Assembly: GCA_963701435.1 (NCBI GenBank) | Contig: CAVPAL010000004.1 | Location: forward strand, 124,001 to 188,000 | DNA length: 64,000 bases | DNA from: JAACFF01 sp963701435 | GTDB taxonomy: Bacteria; Chloroflexota; Anaerolineae; Promineifilales; Promineifilaceae | Reading direction: 5' to 3' | The notes under the pieces: generated by a model | Seen by the model: the letters and a program-made list of their open reading frames with translations, nothing else | The model's database searches: none | Told to the model about the DNA's origin: nothing | Part shown: piece by piece, positions 52,613 to 60,787 of the stretch | How the letters are laid out: the number at the start of each line of letters is the position of its first letter | Position numbering within the stretch: position 1 is the first letter of the stretch | Position numbers and translations under genes: made by a program

Positions 52613-54100
52613 ATGAGAAGGAATTCTTCACCCGGTCTCGGACAATGGGTAACCGTTTCTTTAATTTTCGTGGTTTCCTTGTTCTTACTGTACAAATTGT
52701 ACCAATATGCCGGGGCGCGAAGTTATTATCCGGTGGGTTTAACTGTTGCTGGTGTTGATATCGGCGGCATGGATCGTGAACAAGCCAGCGAGTTGATCGC
52801 CAACCGCTATGTTGATGCGCCAATTCTCATTTATCACGGCGAGGAATCTTTTGATGTCAGCCCAACGCGCGCGGAGTTTACGCCTGATCTAGAGGGGATG
52901 CTCACGGCGGCCGATTACCAGCGTACGCAGCAAGACTTTTGGGCTGGATTTTGGGGCTTTTTGTGGGGACGTCCGGTTGAGGTAGAGCCGGTTTCCTTGC
53001 AGGCGACCCATAATCGAGATGCATTAGGCGAGGTGTTGCGTGAAATTGCCGCCCTTGTTGATGAACCGGCCCAACCACCCCAGCCAATTCCCAGTTCGCT
53101 CAGCTTTCAATATGGCACTTCCGGCACAAGCACCAATGTCGAAGCAAGTTTTGCAGATATTGAGGCGGCTCTGTACCGACCCAATAACCGTGAGGCGCAT
53201 CTGGCAGTGGAGCCGCGTCTGGCGGAACGGCCGAATATGAATCTTTTGGCGCGTTTAATGGTTAATCGGTTGCAGGTTTTTGAACAAGAGACCGGGGGCG
53301 TCGCCAGCGTTTTTGTAATGGATTTGAACACCGGTGAAGTTGTAGCGATTAACGAGAATGTGGCCATGTCGGCGCTGGACTTGATGAAGGTACCCATTGT
53401 GCTGGAAACCTACCGTAATCTGGATCGTCTCCCCTCGTTGACGCAGCGGGAGTTGATTTCTGATACGCTGGTAGTGCAGCCAGAGCATGACAGCGCCAAT
53501 GAGCTGCTAAACGTGATTGCCGGGCAAGAGGATTCTTATCTGGGCGCGCGCACCGTAACCGATTCTTTGCAGCGGCTCGGACTTGAGAACTCATTTATTA
53601 TGGCGCCGTATAACGCGGCGCTGCAAGCGGGGTATGGAACGCCGGATACGCCGGCTAACACGATTGAAGAACTGCGTACGCGCCCGACTGCTGAGATGCA
53701 AACGACGGCCGAGGACATGGCGCTGCTCATGTCGATGGTTTATTACTGTGCACAAGGTCAGGGCGGAGCGCTGATGGCGGCGTTTTCAGAACAAATTACG
53801 CAGGATGAATGCCGCCAGATTTTGGATTATATGCAGCAGAATCGGATTGAGAGTTTGCTTGAGGGTGGGGTTCCGCCGGAAACGGCCGTTGCCCACCGCC
53901 ATGGTTGGATCAGTGATACACATGCAGACGTCGGCATTGTCTCCACGCCCGGTGGAGATTATGTGATTGCAGTTTTGCTCTACAAACCTGACTGGCTCGA
54001 ATGGGAAATTAGTTCTCCTTTAATTTCCGATATCTCACGCGCAACCTACAACTTCTTTAACTTCGACAACCCATATCTAGGTGAAGCGAAAGTTAATTAA
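52613..54100 (+). CDS. Membrane-anchored beta-lactamase-fold protein with altered active site (paralog 1)
   Basis: A 495-aa protein. A single N-terminal transmembrane helix is VTVSLIFVVSLFLLYKLYQY. Next comes a PG-binding/VanW-like domain (PVGLTVAGVDIGGMDREQAS, residues ~40-130). The C-terminal class A beta-lactamase-like domain starts near residue 220 (ASVFVMDLNTGEVVAINENV). The SxxK position reads SALDLMKVPI, so the nucleophile Ser is Asp where paralog 2 has SVVK. The KTG-like position reads HRHGWI (Lys to Arg). It may be an inactive binding protein. Upstream at 52567-52572 a TATAAT could be its promoter. Paralog 2 starts three bases downstream. Confidence 0.88.
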   Translation: MRRNSSPGLGQWVTVSLIFVVSLFLLYKLYQYAGARSYYPVGLTVAGVDIGGMDREQASELIANRYVDAPILIYHGEESFDVSPTRAEFTPDLEGMLTAADYQRTQQDFWAGFWGFLWGRPVEVEPVSLQATHNRDALGEVLREIAALVDEPAQPPQPIPSSLSFQYGTSGTSTNVEASFADIEAALYRPNNREAHLAVEPRLAERPNMNLLARLMVNRLQVFEQETGGVASVFVMDLNTGEVVAINENVAMSALDLMKVPIVLETYRNLDRLPSLTQRELISDTLVVQPEHDSANELLNVIAGQEDSYLGARTVTDSLQRLGLENSFIMAPYNAALQAGYGTPDTPANTIEELRTRPTAEMQTTAEDMALLMSMVYYCAQGQGGALMAAFSEQITQDECRQILDYMQQNRIESLLEGGVPPETAVAHRHGWISDTHADVGIVSTPGGDYVIAVLLYKPDWLEWEISSPLISDISRATYNFFNFDNPYLGEAKVN

Positions 54101-54102
54101 CC

Positions 54103-55749
54103 ATGTTAAAGCGCTTGCAAAAAGCCCTAATCATTACCCTCCTGGTAATCGGGGTTTTGTTTATAGCATATCAAGGTTTTCTCTATTCACGCGCGCGTGA
54201 AAAGATGCCGCCCGGTATGACGATTGCCGGTCTGGACGTCAGCGGGTTGACGCTGGACGAAACGGCCGAACTGCTTTCCTCTGAATTCAGTACCCCCTTA
54301 ATTATTCAGCACCAGGATGAGCAGGTTGAAATAAATCCTCAGGATGTCGGCTTTCAACTTGACCTGGACGCCATGCTGCGCGAAGCGGATACCTTACGGA
54401 CGCCTGAAGACCCCTGGCTGGGATTTGCTGAATTTGTAATCGGCCGTTCCCTCAACCCCATTGCAATCGATCTGTATGCCACCCACGATCGCAGCGCCCT
54501 GCGCAGCAGCGTCGAAATGTTGGCCAGCTTCCTGGATATGCCCGCAACCGGCCCGCAGTTGATTGAAGAAACCAAAACCTACCAGATGGGCGCCCCGGGT
54601 TATGTGACCGATGTCGAAGCCAGCCTGCCGGCAATTGAGGAAGCGCTTTACCGTACAGAAGACCGGTATGTTGAACTGGTCATCCTGGACGAAGAGGCCC
54701 GGCCTTTTAACATGTCTACGCTTGAAGAATACATCCTGCGCCAGACCCAGGCTTTTAGCGGCATGGGCAGCATTTTTGTGCTGGATTTACAAACGGGTGA
54801 AGAGCTGTCCATCAACGCCGATGTGGCGCTTTCCGGTCTAAGCGTTGTCAAAATTGCGATCCTGCTGGAAACATACCGCGCATTGGATTCCGAACCAAAC
54901 TCCGACCAGGCAAAACTCATAGCCGAAACCGCCATCAATTCCGGTAATTTCAGCGCCAACCTGCTTTTAGATATCGTCGCCGGACAGGATAATGCTTATT
55001 TAGGCGTTGACATCCTCACCGAGTCGATGCAGCGTTTGGGATTGGAAAACACGTTTATTGCGACGCCCTACGAAGAGCCAAATCGCCCTGGCAAGGAAAC
55101 CCACATCACGCCTGCGAACTCGCGCCTCGATATTACAACCTATCCTGATCCCACCATGCAAACCACCGCAGAAGACATGGGAACCTTGCTTTCAATGCTT
55201 TATCATTGCGCAAAAGGCGGCGGAACCCTTCTGGCAGTTTATTCTGAGCAGATTACGCCCAACGAATGCCAGGCTATCATTGATGTCCTGAGCAAAAATG
55301 AAGAAGGCAACCTGATTCGCTTTGGCGTTCCGGAAGGGGTCAAAGTGTCCCATAAGCATGGCTGGGCGGGCAATACGCATGGCGACGCCGGCATTGTCTA
55401 CTCGCCCGGCGGCGATTACGTGATTGTTGAATATCTCACCGAGCCGGAAACCGATTGGTTGGTGCATGACATCAGCTTCCCCATATTGCGCGAAATTTCA
55501 CGCGAGGTCTATAACTTCTTTAACATTGAAAATCCTTATTTTGGGGATGCTTTGGCCGAAGAAGACCGTTTTGAAGAGGACCAAAACAGCACCGGCGCAG
55601 AATTTGGTTCGGCCGAACAAGATTTGACGACGCCCGAAGCGCCGGTTCCGACGCCGGAAGCGGAAGAAGTTGAGGCTGATCAAGAAATAGATCCGCCTGC
55701 TGCTGGAAATGAGCTTCCCAATTTAAACGATATCAGCATTGAAGCGTAG
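54103..55749 (+). CDS. Membrane-anchored beta-lactamase-fold serine hydrolase (paralog 2)
   Basis: A 548-aa protein with an N-terminal transmembrane helix (LIITLLVIGVLFIAYQGF), a VanW/PG-binding-like domain (PPGMTIAGLDVSGLTLDETA) and a class A beta-lactamase-like domain with the catalytic SxxK preserved in ALSGLSVVKIAILLETY, the SxN-type SANLLLDIV and the KTG-equivalent HKHGWAGNTHGD. A tail of about 60 residues is acidic and Pro/Glu-rich (TTPEAPVPTPEAEEVEADQE). It is a tandem duplicate of the preceding gene. It probably acts on cell-wall peptides; resistance to antibiotics is not implied by the sequence. Confidence 0.9.
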   Translation: MLKRLQKALIITLLVIGVLFIAYQGFLYSRAREKMPPGMTIAGLDVSGLTLDETAELLSSEFSTPLIIQHQDEQVEINPQDVGFQLDLDAMLREADTLRTPEDPWLGFAEFVIGRSLNPIAIDLYATHDRSALRSSVEMLASFLDMPATGPQLIEETKTYQMGAPGYVTDVEASLPAIEEALYRTEDRYVELVILDEEARPFNMSTLEEYILRQTQAFSGMGSIFVLDLQTGEELSINADVALSGLSVVKIAILLETYRALDSEPNSDQAKLIAETAINSGNFSANLLLDIVAGQDNAYLGVDILTESMQRLGLENTFIATPYEEPNRPGKETHITPANSRLDITTYPDPTMQTTAEDMGTLLSMLYHCAKGGGTLLAVYSEQITPNECQAIIDVLSKNEEGNLIRFGVPEGVKVSHKHGWAGNTHGDAGIVYSPGGDYVIVEYLTEPETDWLVHDISFPILREISREVYNFFNIENPYFGDALAEEDRFEEDQNSTGAEFGSAEQDLTTPEAPVPTPEAEEVEADQEIDPPAAGNELPNLNDISIEA

Positions 55750-55764
55750 TCGGGGCGCGCCACC

Positions 55765-56015
55765 ATGAACGAAAACCGTAGCGCGATTTACCAAATCGAT
55801 TTATATAGGAGTTGACATGAGCGTTCCGCACACCAAAAGCGATGAAAACCAACCTCCCGGAGGTTTTCATCGGGAACGCTCATCATAAACGAAACCTCCG
55901 GGAGGCTATTTTCAGGAGAGACTGCATGGACGGCGGCGCACCACCATGCAGGAAAACCAACCTCCGGGAGGTTTCATTTGAATAGTTGCGCCGTAGATTG
56001 AACCTCCCGGAGGTT
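55765..56015 (+). promoter_or_regulatory. Hairpin-rich leader with four AACCTCC[C/G]GGAGGTT palindromes and tiny ORFs
   Basis: Four near-palindromes: 55851-55865, 55893-55907, 55959-55973 and 56001-56015. Copies 1 and 4 have CCCGG and copies 2 and 3 have CCGGG, so they are in opposite orientations. Copy 1 lies in a larger inverted repeat: GATGAAAACC with GGTTTTCATC, inside ATGAGCGTTCC (55817) with GGAACGCTCAT (55883). Copy 3 lies between GGCGCA and TGCGCC. Each stem carries a CCTCC facing a GGAGG. Tiny ORFs 55765-55815 (16 aa), 55817-55888 (23 aa) and 55926-55985 (19 aa) run through it; the last two have AGGAG upstream. It is placed directly before the aldo/keto reductase. Confidence 0.6.
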
Positions 56016-56033
56016 ATTTCACAGGAGAAAGGT

Positions 56034-56666
56034 ATGCAATACCGTCGTTTAGGCCGCACAGGATTGAAAGTTTCCGCCATCTGTTTGGGCACAATGCAGT
56101 TTGGCTGGACAACCGATCAGGCCACTGCGCATATAATTATTAACAAAGCGGTCGAATTAGGCTGCAACTTTTTGGATACGGCCGATATCTACTCTAGCTG
56201 GTCGCAAGGCAATCCCGGCGGCGTCAGCGAAGAAATAATCGGCGCCTGGCTCACGTCCGGCGTTGTGCGGCGTGAAGATATTGTCATTGCCACCAAAGTG
56301 CGCGGCAGGATGGGGAATGGACCGAATGCCGAGGGGCTCTCGCGCAAACATATTCTGGATGCGGTCGAAGCCAGCCTGCGCCGCTTACAAACCGACTATA
56401 TCGACCTGTACCAGGTTCACTGGCCGGATGACGAAACGCCGCTGGCGGAAACGTTGACAGCGCTCAACGACCTGATACGCGCCGGCAAAGTGCGCTACAT
56501 TGGCTGCTCCAATTACCCCGCCTGGCTGCTGGCTAAATCGTTGTGGGTGAGTGATGTTAAAATCTGGCTCGTTTTGACAGCTTGCAGCCGCATTACAACT
56601 TGGTGCATCGCGCCGAATTTGAGCGTGAATTGCAGCCGCTTTGTCTTGATCAGGACATTGGCGTGA
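56034..56666 (+). pseudogene. Aldo/keto reductase, N-terminal part (frameshifted)
   Basis: Start ATG 56034 with AGGAG eight bases upstream. The frame reads MQYRRLGRTGLKVSAICLG, LDTADIYSSWSQGNPGGVSE with catalytic Asp and Tyr, DIVIATKVRGRM with the catalytic Lys, and DYIDLYQVHWPDDETPL with His. After LWVSDVK the frame is lost by a missing A in the AAAA run at 56559-56562. Restored, it joins the frame of the next entry to give about 323 aa. Aldo/keto reductases use NADPH to reduce carbonyls; the substrate here is unknown. Confidence 0.88.
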
Positions 56667-57004
56667 TTCCCTACAGCCCGCTGGCCGCCGGATTTTTGAC
56701 CGGTAAATATCGCCGTGACAGCGAATTGCCTGCTTCAGCGCGCGCCGATGGGGTGCGCAGCAAATACATGAACGAACGCGGGTTTGCGGCTGTTGAGCAG
56801 TTAGAAGCGGTCGCGCAGGCGCATGGCGCCACAATTGCCCAAACGGCGATTGCGTGGGTTTTGGCGAATACGGCCGTTAATTCGGCTGTCATCGGCGCAA
56901 ACTCGGTTGAGCAGTTAACCGATACGATGCAGGGCGCCGAGATTAGCCTGAGCACAGCGCAAAAAGAAGCGCTCGATGACGTGACTCACTGGGCAAATGT
57001 CTAA
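56582..57004 (+). pseudogene. Aldo/keto reductase, C-terminal part (frameshifted)
   Basis: The C-terminal barrel strands and cofactor helix in the shifted frame: SLQPHYNLVHRAEFERELQ-like text, DIGVIPYSPLAAGFLTGKYR, RADGVRSKYMNERGFAAVEQ and AVIGANSVEQLTDTMQGAE. The frame is open from before 56582, and the true junction is near 56562. It is convergent with the ettA fragments. Confidence 0.86.
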
Positions 57005-57032
57005 ATTTGCGAAATGGTTTGTCAGTCGCGGG

Positions 57033-57641
57033 TTAATTTGCGATAGGTAATGCGATGCGGCCGTCGGCAGCCGCCCCCAGCCGCCGGCGGCGATCTTCTT
57101 CATACTCGCTGTAGTTGCCGATGAACCAGACTGCCTGACTGTCGCCCTCAAACGCCAAAATATGGGTCGCCACGCGGTCCAGGAACCAGCGATCATGCGA
57201 AATGATCACGGCCGATCCGCCAAAATTTTCCAGCGCTTCTTCCAACGCGCGCAGCGTGTTGACGTCCAGATCGTTGGTCGGCTCATCCAGCAGCAGTAGA
57301 TTGGCGCCTGATTTTAGCATTTTGGCTAGATGGACGCGGTTGCGTTCGCCGCCAGAAAGCGTGCCCACTTTTTTTTGCTGGTCAGAGCCGGCAAAGTTAA
57401 AGCGGCCCACATAGGCGCGTGAATTGACGCGCCGGCTGCCAAGTTGCAAATTCTCTTCCCCATCAGAAATCTCTTGCCAGACGCGTGTTGTCGGCGTCCA
57501 GCGTGTCGCGGCTCTGATCGACATAGGCCAGCTTGCACCGTCTGACCGACGTGCAATGTGCCGCAGTCCGGCTGTTCCTGCGCCGACAATCATGCGGAAC
57601 AGCGTGGTTTTACCGGCGCCGTTAGGCCCAATGATGCCCAC
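57033..57641 (-). pseudogene. ettA: ABC-F protein EttA, C-terminal fragment
   Basis: The second ATPase domain: Walker A in GIIGPNGAGKTTLFRMIVGA, then garbled sequence (GTAGLRHIARRSDGASW) where another frame carries the expected GTLHVGQTVQ, then VGTLSGGERNRVHLAKMLKS, LLLLDEPTNDLDVNTLRALE and AVIISHDRWFLDRVATHILA. It is the C-terminal part of the same gene as 57689-58714 with several indels in between (57470-57950). It is convergent with the aldo/keto reductase. Confidence 0.85.
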
Positions 57642-57688
57642 AATGGCCCCCGGCGGAAGGTCGAATGGTCAAATCTTCGTACAGCAGG

Positions 57689-58714
57689 TTATCGCCATAC
57701 GCTTTGCGGAGGTGCTTCGGCTTCAATGACGATGTCGCCCAGGCGCGGCCCGGGTGGAATGTAGATTTCCAGCTCTTCGTCGGTTTGTTCTGCCTTCTTG
57801 GCAGCAGTTCGTTGTACGGCTTGATGCGCGCTTTGGATTTGGCGCGCTGGCCTTTGGGCGTCATGTTGATCCATTCCAACTCGCGTTGCTAGCGTCTGCG
57901 TGCGCGCGCGACTCTTGCTTCTTTTCCTTGCACAGCCGCGCTGCTGCTTTTGCGCCAGCCAGGAGGAGTAGTTGCCTTTCCAGGGAATGCCGTAGCCGCG
58001 ATCCAGCTCCAAAATCCAGCCGGCGACGTTGTCGAGGAAGTAGCGGTCATGGGTGACGGCAATGACGGTGCCTGCGTATTCCTGCAGATGTCTTTCCAGC
58101 CAGGCCACGGATTCGGCGTCGAGGTGGTTGGTTGGCTCGTCCAGCAGCAGGATGTCGGGCGGTTGGAGCAGCAGGCGCACGAGCGCCACGCGCCGCCGTT
58201 CGCCGCCGGAAAGAATGTCGACCGGCGTGTCGCCGGGCGGGCAGCGCAGGGCGTCCATGGCCAGTTCCAGGCGGCTGTCGAGGTTCCAGGCGTTCATGTG
58301 ATCGAGTTTGTCTTGCAGTTTGCCCTGCTCTTCGATGAGGGCGTTCATTTCGTCATCGCTCATCGGTTCGGCGAATTTCACGTTGATGTCGTCGAATGCT
58401 TGCAGCGCGTCAACCACTTCTTGGGCGCCTTCTTCGACGATTTCGCGCACGGTTTTGGTTTCGTTCAGCAGCGGTTCTTGTTCTAGATAGCCGATGGTGT
58501 AGCCGGGAGAAATGGCGGTTTCGCCGATAAAATCCGTGTCCACCCCGGCCATAATGCGCAAAAGCGTGCTCTTGCCCGCGCCGTTGAGACCCAGGACGCC
58601 AATTTTGGCGCCGTAGAAGTAGGAAAGGGAAATGTCGCGCAGGATTTGTTTGTTGGGCGGGACAACCTTGCCCACGCCCATCATCGAATAGATTATTTTT
58701 TTATCGTCACTCAT
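57689..58714 (-). pseudogene. ettA: ABC-F protein EttA, N-terminal fragment
   Basis: The N-terminal ATPase domain of energy-dependent translational throttle A: IIYSMMGVGKVVPPNKQILR, Walker A IGVLGLNGAGKSTLLRIMAG, GYTIGYLEQEPLLNETKTVR, signature VDILSGGERRRVALVRLLLQ, DILLLDEPTNHLDAESVAWL and GIPWKGNYSSWLAQKQQ. After residue ~250 the frame is disrupted repeatedly: matching text is found in alternating frames, at least six indels in about 500 bp. EttA is normally intact and helps the ribosome start elongation. The start is ATG 58714. Confidence 0.88.
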
Positions 58715-58774
58715 ATGTTAATTGTACCAGAATACAAAAGTCGCGAAGACTTTTATGTTTTTTAGGAATTGTTT

Positions 58775-59059
58775 ATGCCTTCGCAAGCGTTGTTGAACGC
58801 ACAGAGGGTGTTGGCCCAGTACCGGGAACGGGACGGGGTTGACGTTCAGCAAGTGATGCCGAGCCATGCGCGGGGCTGTGATGCGGGGGCGTTTGTCGCG
58901 ATGCCTGATTTGCAGCGAAAACTGGCGCCGGATGCTGTAGATGGTCAGGTTGTTGGAGCGCGGTCAGATATGCAGATTCTGCATCACGGGGACGTGGCGG
59001 TGATGGGATGGATGGGCCGGGAAACGGCCGTTGGCAATTATTTGGAGGTTGTACTGTGA
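58775..59059 (+). CDS. Small unrecognised protein
   Basis: A 94-aa frame starting at ATG 58775 behind TAGGAATTG. It has no recognised family: SQALLNAQRVLAQYRERDGV and VQQVMPSHARGCDAGAFVAM, ending in GRETAVGNYLEVVL. It includes the only ACGGCCGT palindrome after 57 kb (59023). The stop overlaps the next start (GTGA), so the two small genes are likely coupled. Base composition (G-rich) differs a little from the rest. Confidence 0.45.
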   Translation: MPSQALLNAQRVLAQYRERDGVDVQQVMPSHARGCDAGAFVAMPDLQRKLAPDAVDGQVVGARSDMQILHHGDVAVMGWMGRETAVGNYLEVVL

Positions 59060-59235
59060 ATGTTGAGCGTGATGCGTATGAAGTGGGATATGTGAGCGAT
59101 TTGTCGCGGAGGATTCAGAATGTGGTGTTGAAGGAGATCAGACCTGGGGCGATACGTCGGCTGGGGCTGGCGTATGTGGAGTCTGAGCATGAGCTGCTGA
59201 CGGTATATTTTGGCAAGCAGGGAAGGTTATATTAA
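59056..59235 (+). CDS. Small unrecognised protein, coupled to the previous gene
   Basis: A 59-aa frame from GTG 59056 to 59235: NVERDAYEVGYVSDLSRRIQ, NVVLKEIRPGAIRRLGLAYV and a short tail. Four-base overlap (GTGA) with the preceding small gene suggests an operon. The alternation of helix and strand resembles small antitoxin or regulator partners, but no family can be named. Confidence 0.45.
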   Translation: MNVERDAYEVGYVSDLSRRIQNVVLKEIRPGAIRRLGLAYVESEHELLTVYFGKQGRLY

Positions 59236-59826
59236 ATGGTGTTAACTGAATTAGTAGTTATGGCCTGACATCCTACATTTGTGGGTGTGTGGAAGGGTGA
59301 GTTTTACCGGGTATGCGGCCGCAGAATGAAAGGAAAATTTTTAAGGTTCCAGGATGGGAAGGTGATCTAAACCAGTGTATTCTATGATATACTGTACATA
59401 GTCAATGTTGGTTGCATACTTGTTGTCGGTCAATTTTAGTTTAGTATTGAAAATCAATCTGTGCGGTTATAGCAGTGCTTCTCTCTCGTCGTAATTTGGG
59501 GTAGATTTAGTGATTTAGGTTTTGGCCTGATTTTAGACCTGCTTAATGCCAAAACGTTATGCAGATTATGTTTTTACACTGGTCGGCATTTTGTTGGAAA
59601 TAGAGCCTTAGGTAAACCGCGGGAAGTCTATTTAAAAAGATAACTTAAAATATCGCGGTTTCTTTGCGGAATTCACAAGAAATTTGCTGTTTTTGTTCAA
59701 AGAATTTTTTGTGAATTACTTATGCCAATAAAAATTTTTAAATTGCCAAATATCACTTTATGCCAAATTCCTAGCAACAATTGCAAGTGAATCGCAAACA
59801 AATAAACCTAAAACAAGGAGATCATC
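59236..59826. other. Intergenic region, 591 bp
   Basis: No gene was recognised. It holds one full copy of the double-hairpin element (59610-59720). The last ~60 bases are AT-rich and probably carry the promoter of the gene at 59827, whose Shine-Dalgarno AAGGAG lies at about 59815. The sequence between 59260 and 59600 shows no clear repeat. Confidence 0.5.
59610..59720 (-). repeat. Dispersed double-hairpin element, copy 6 (reverse)
   Basis: A reverse-orientation copy, 111 bp: AGGTAAACCGCGGGAAG with AATATCGCGGTTTC in one hairpin, then TTTGCGGAATTCACAAGAAA with TTTTTTGTGAATTACTTA in the other. The ends match AGGTAA and TTACTT. It lies in the gap before the LDIFSG-domain gene. Confidence 0.83.
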
Positions 59827-60786
59827 ATGTTAGAAGTCGAGCTCGACATTTTCTCCGGGATGCCAAACCCCACCTGGTTTCTATCGGAACGTCAAGAGGG
59901 GACGCTGTACGAACTCCTCAGCGAGGAGCCAGATCAAATTTCCCGTGCGAGAACATTAAGCAAGCGATTCGGTCTCGGCTATCGCGGCCTGATAGTGCGA
60001 CGGATCAAGACCGACGATGGCGCGTGGGAAAGGGCAATGTCAGCCAGAGGCGTGCCATTTCCGGACGAGTTCCGCATCGGCATTAAAACGACTAAAAGAG
60101 ATTCAGCCGCCGATTGGTTAGTGACTACTGCCGACCCCCAGGGCGCCCGCCTTGCCGCCGAGGTGCAGGAAGCAGTCTCGCAGGGCGTGGTGCTCGTACC
60201 CCGACGGCGTGGCCCTGCCGAACCCGCAGCCTCCATCGATCCCGAGCGTATCAAAGAAGCTGATGTCGCTGTAGACATTCCCTACGATCCCGAGGAAATA
60301 GTACACGATACGTGGTGGGCATGTGGTTCCAACTACTTCAGTGCCAACGCAAGCTTCTTCAACGACCCGGCCCACGTGACTCGCAACAATTGTTACTGTT
60401 TTGCAAGTAACCATTTACCTGATATTCGCTACGCTCTGCCCGGCCGGCGCGGCGGCCACCCGGCCATATCCATCACCTGTGGCGGCGTCATCGACGGTTT
60501 ACGTGCCGACGGTTGGACAGGTGGCTGCCAGCCAAACAGCTTGACTATCGCGCTGGTTATCTGGCCAAACATCGATTACCATTTTTACCGTCTAGTAACC
60601 GGTGGGCCATACTGGTGGTGGGGGCACAAGCCTGGCGGCACGCCGGCCAAATACACCGACGACTGCGGGCATCCCATCTACCAGTATCAAGGCAAAGGCT
60701 ATGCACCGAACAACATTTGTCGTGGACCTTACACTGACTTTTGCGACTATTTCTACCAAAACAATTGGACTGCGTTCGTGGCCTAA
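59827..60786 (+). CDS. Unrecognised two-part protein: LDIFSGMPNPTW domain plus cysteine-peptidase-like domain
   Basis: A 319-aa protein starting at ATG 59827 with AAGGAG upstream. Residues 1-110 form a domain that opens VELDIFSGMPNPTWFL and contains LGYRGLIVRRIKTDD; the same block occurs in the next gene. After an acidic linker, the C-terminal domain (~residues 165-319) has NNCYCFASNHLPDIRYALPG, PNIDYHFYRLVTGGPYWWWG, HKPGGTPAKYTDDCGHPIYQ and ICRGPYTDFCDYFYQNNW, with a Cys followed by His and Asp as in papain-like or NlpC-like folds, so a cysteine hydrolase is possible. No signal peptide is visible. The gene lacks the ACGGCCGT palindrome. Confidence 0.72.
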   Translation: MLEVELDIFSGMPNPTWFLSERQEGTLYELLSEEPDQISRARTLSKRFGLGYRGLIVRRIKTDDGAWERAMSARGVPFPDEFRIGIKTTKRDSAADWLVTTADPQGARLAAEVQEAVSQGVVLVPRRRGPAEPAASIDPERIKEADVAVDIPYDPEEIVHDTWWACGSNYFSANASFFNDPAHVTRNNCYCFASNHLPDIRYALPGRRGGHPAISITCGGVIDGLRADGWTGGCQPNSLTIALVIWPNIDYHFYRLVTGGPYWWWGHKPGGTPAKYTDDCGHPIYQYQGKGYAPNNICRGPYTDFCDYFYQNNWTAFVA

Positions 60787-60787
60787 T

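Larger units (their letters stand above)
229..59030. repeat. Dispersed ACGGCCGT palindrome (HIP1-like), about 75 copies
   Basis: By eye about 75 copies of ACGGCCGT between 229 and 59030, mostly inside coding sequences, many extended to AAACGGCCGTTT or GGAAACGGCCGTTTCC (full 16-mer at 38638). Examples: 906, 6878, 7412, 9318, 12085, 18104, 20088, 26959, 29808, 34339, 38640, 42433, 45673, 53880. In frame they often give Thr-Ala-Val or Asn-Gly-Arg. A random 8-mer would be expected about once per 64 kb. Confidence 0.9.

Noticed and set aside
52613..55749. Antibiotic-resistance beta-lactamases
   Set aside because: Both proteins are large, membrane-anchored, carry an extra PG-binding-type domain, and the first lacks the catalytic serine; no resistance function is supported.
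57950..58486. Antisense frame of 178 codons over ettA
   Set aside because: It is the complement of the well-conserved ABC domain, with no own start signal; such frames are common opposite ABC-F genes.
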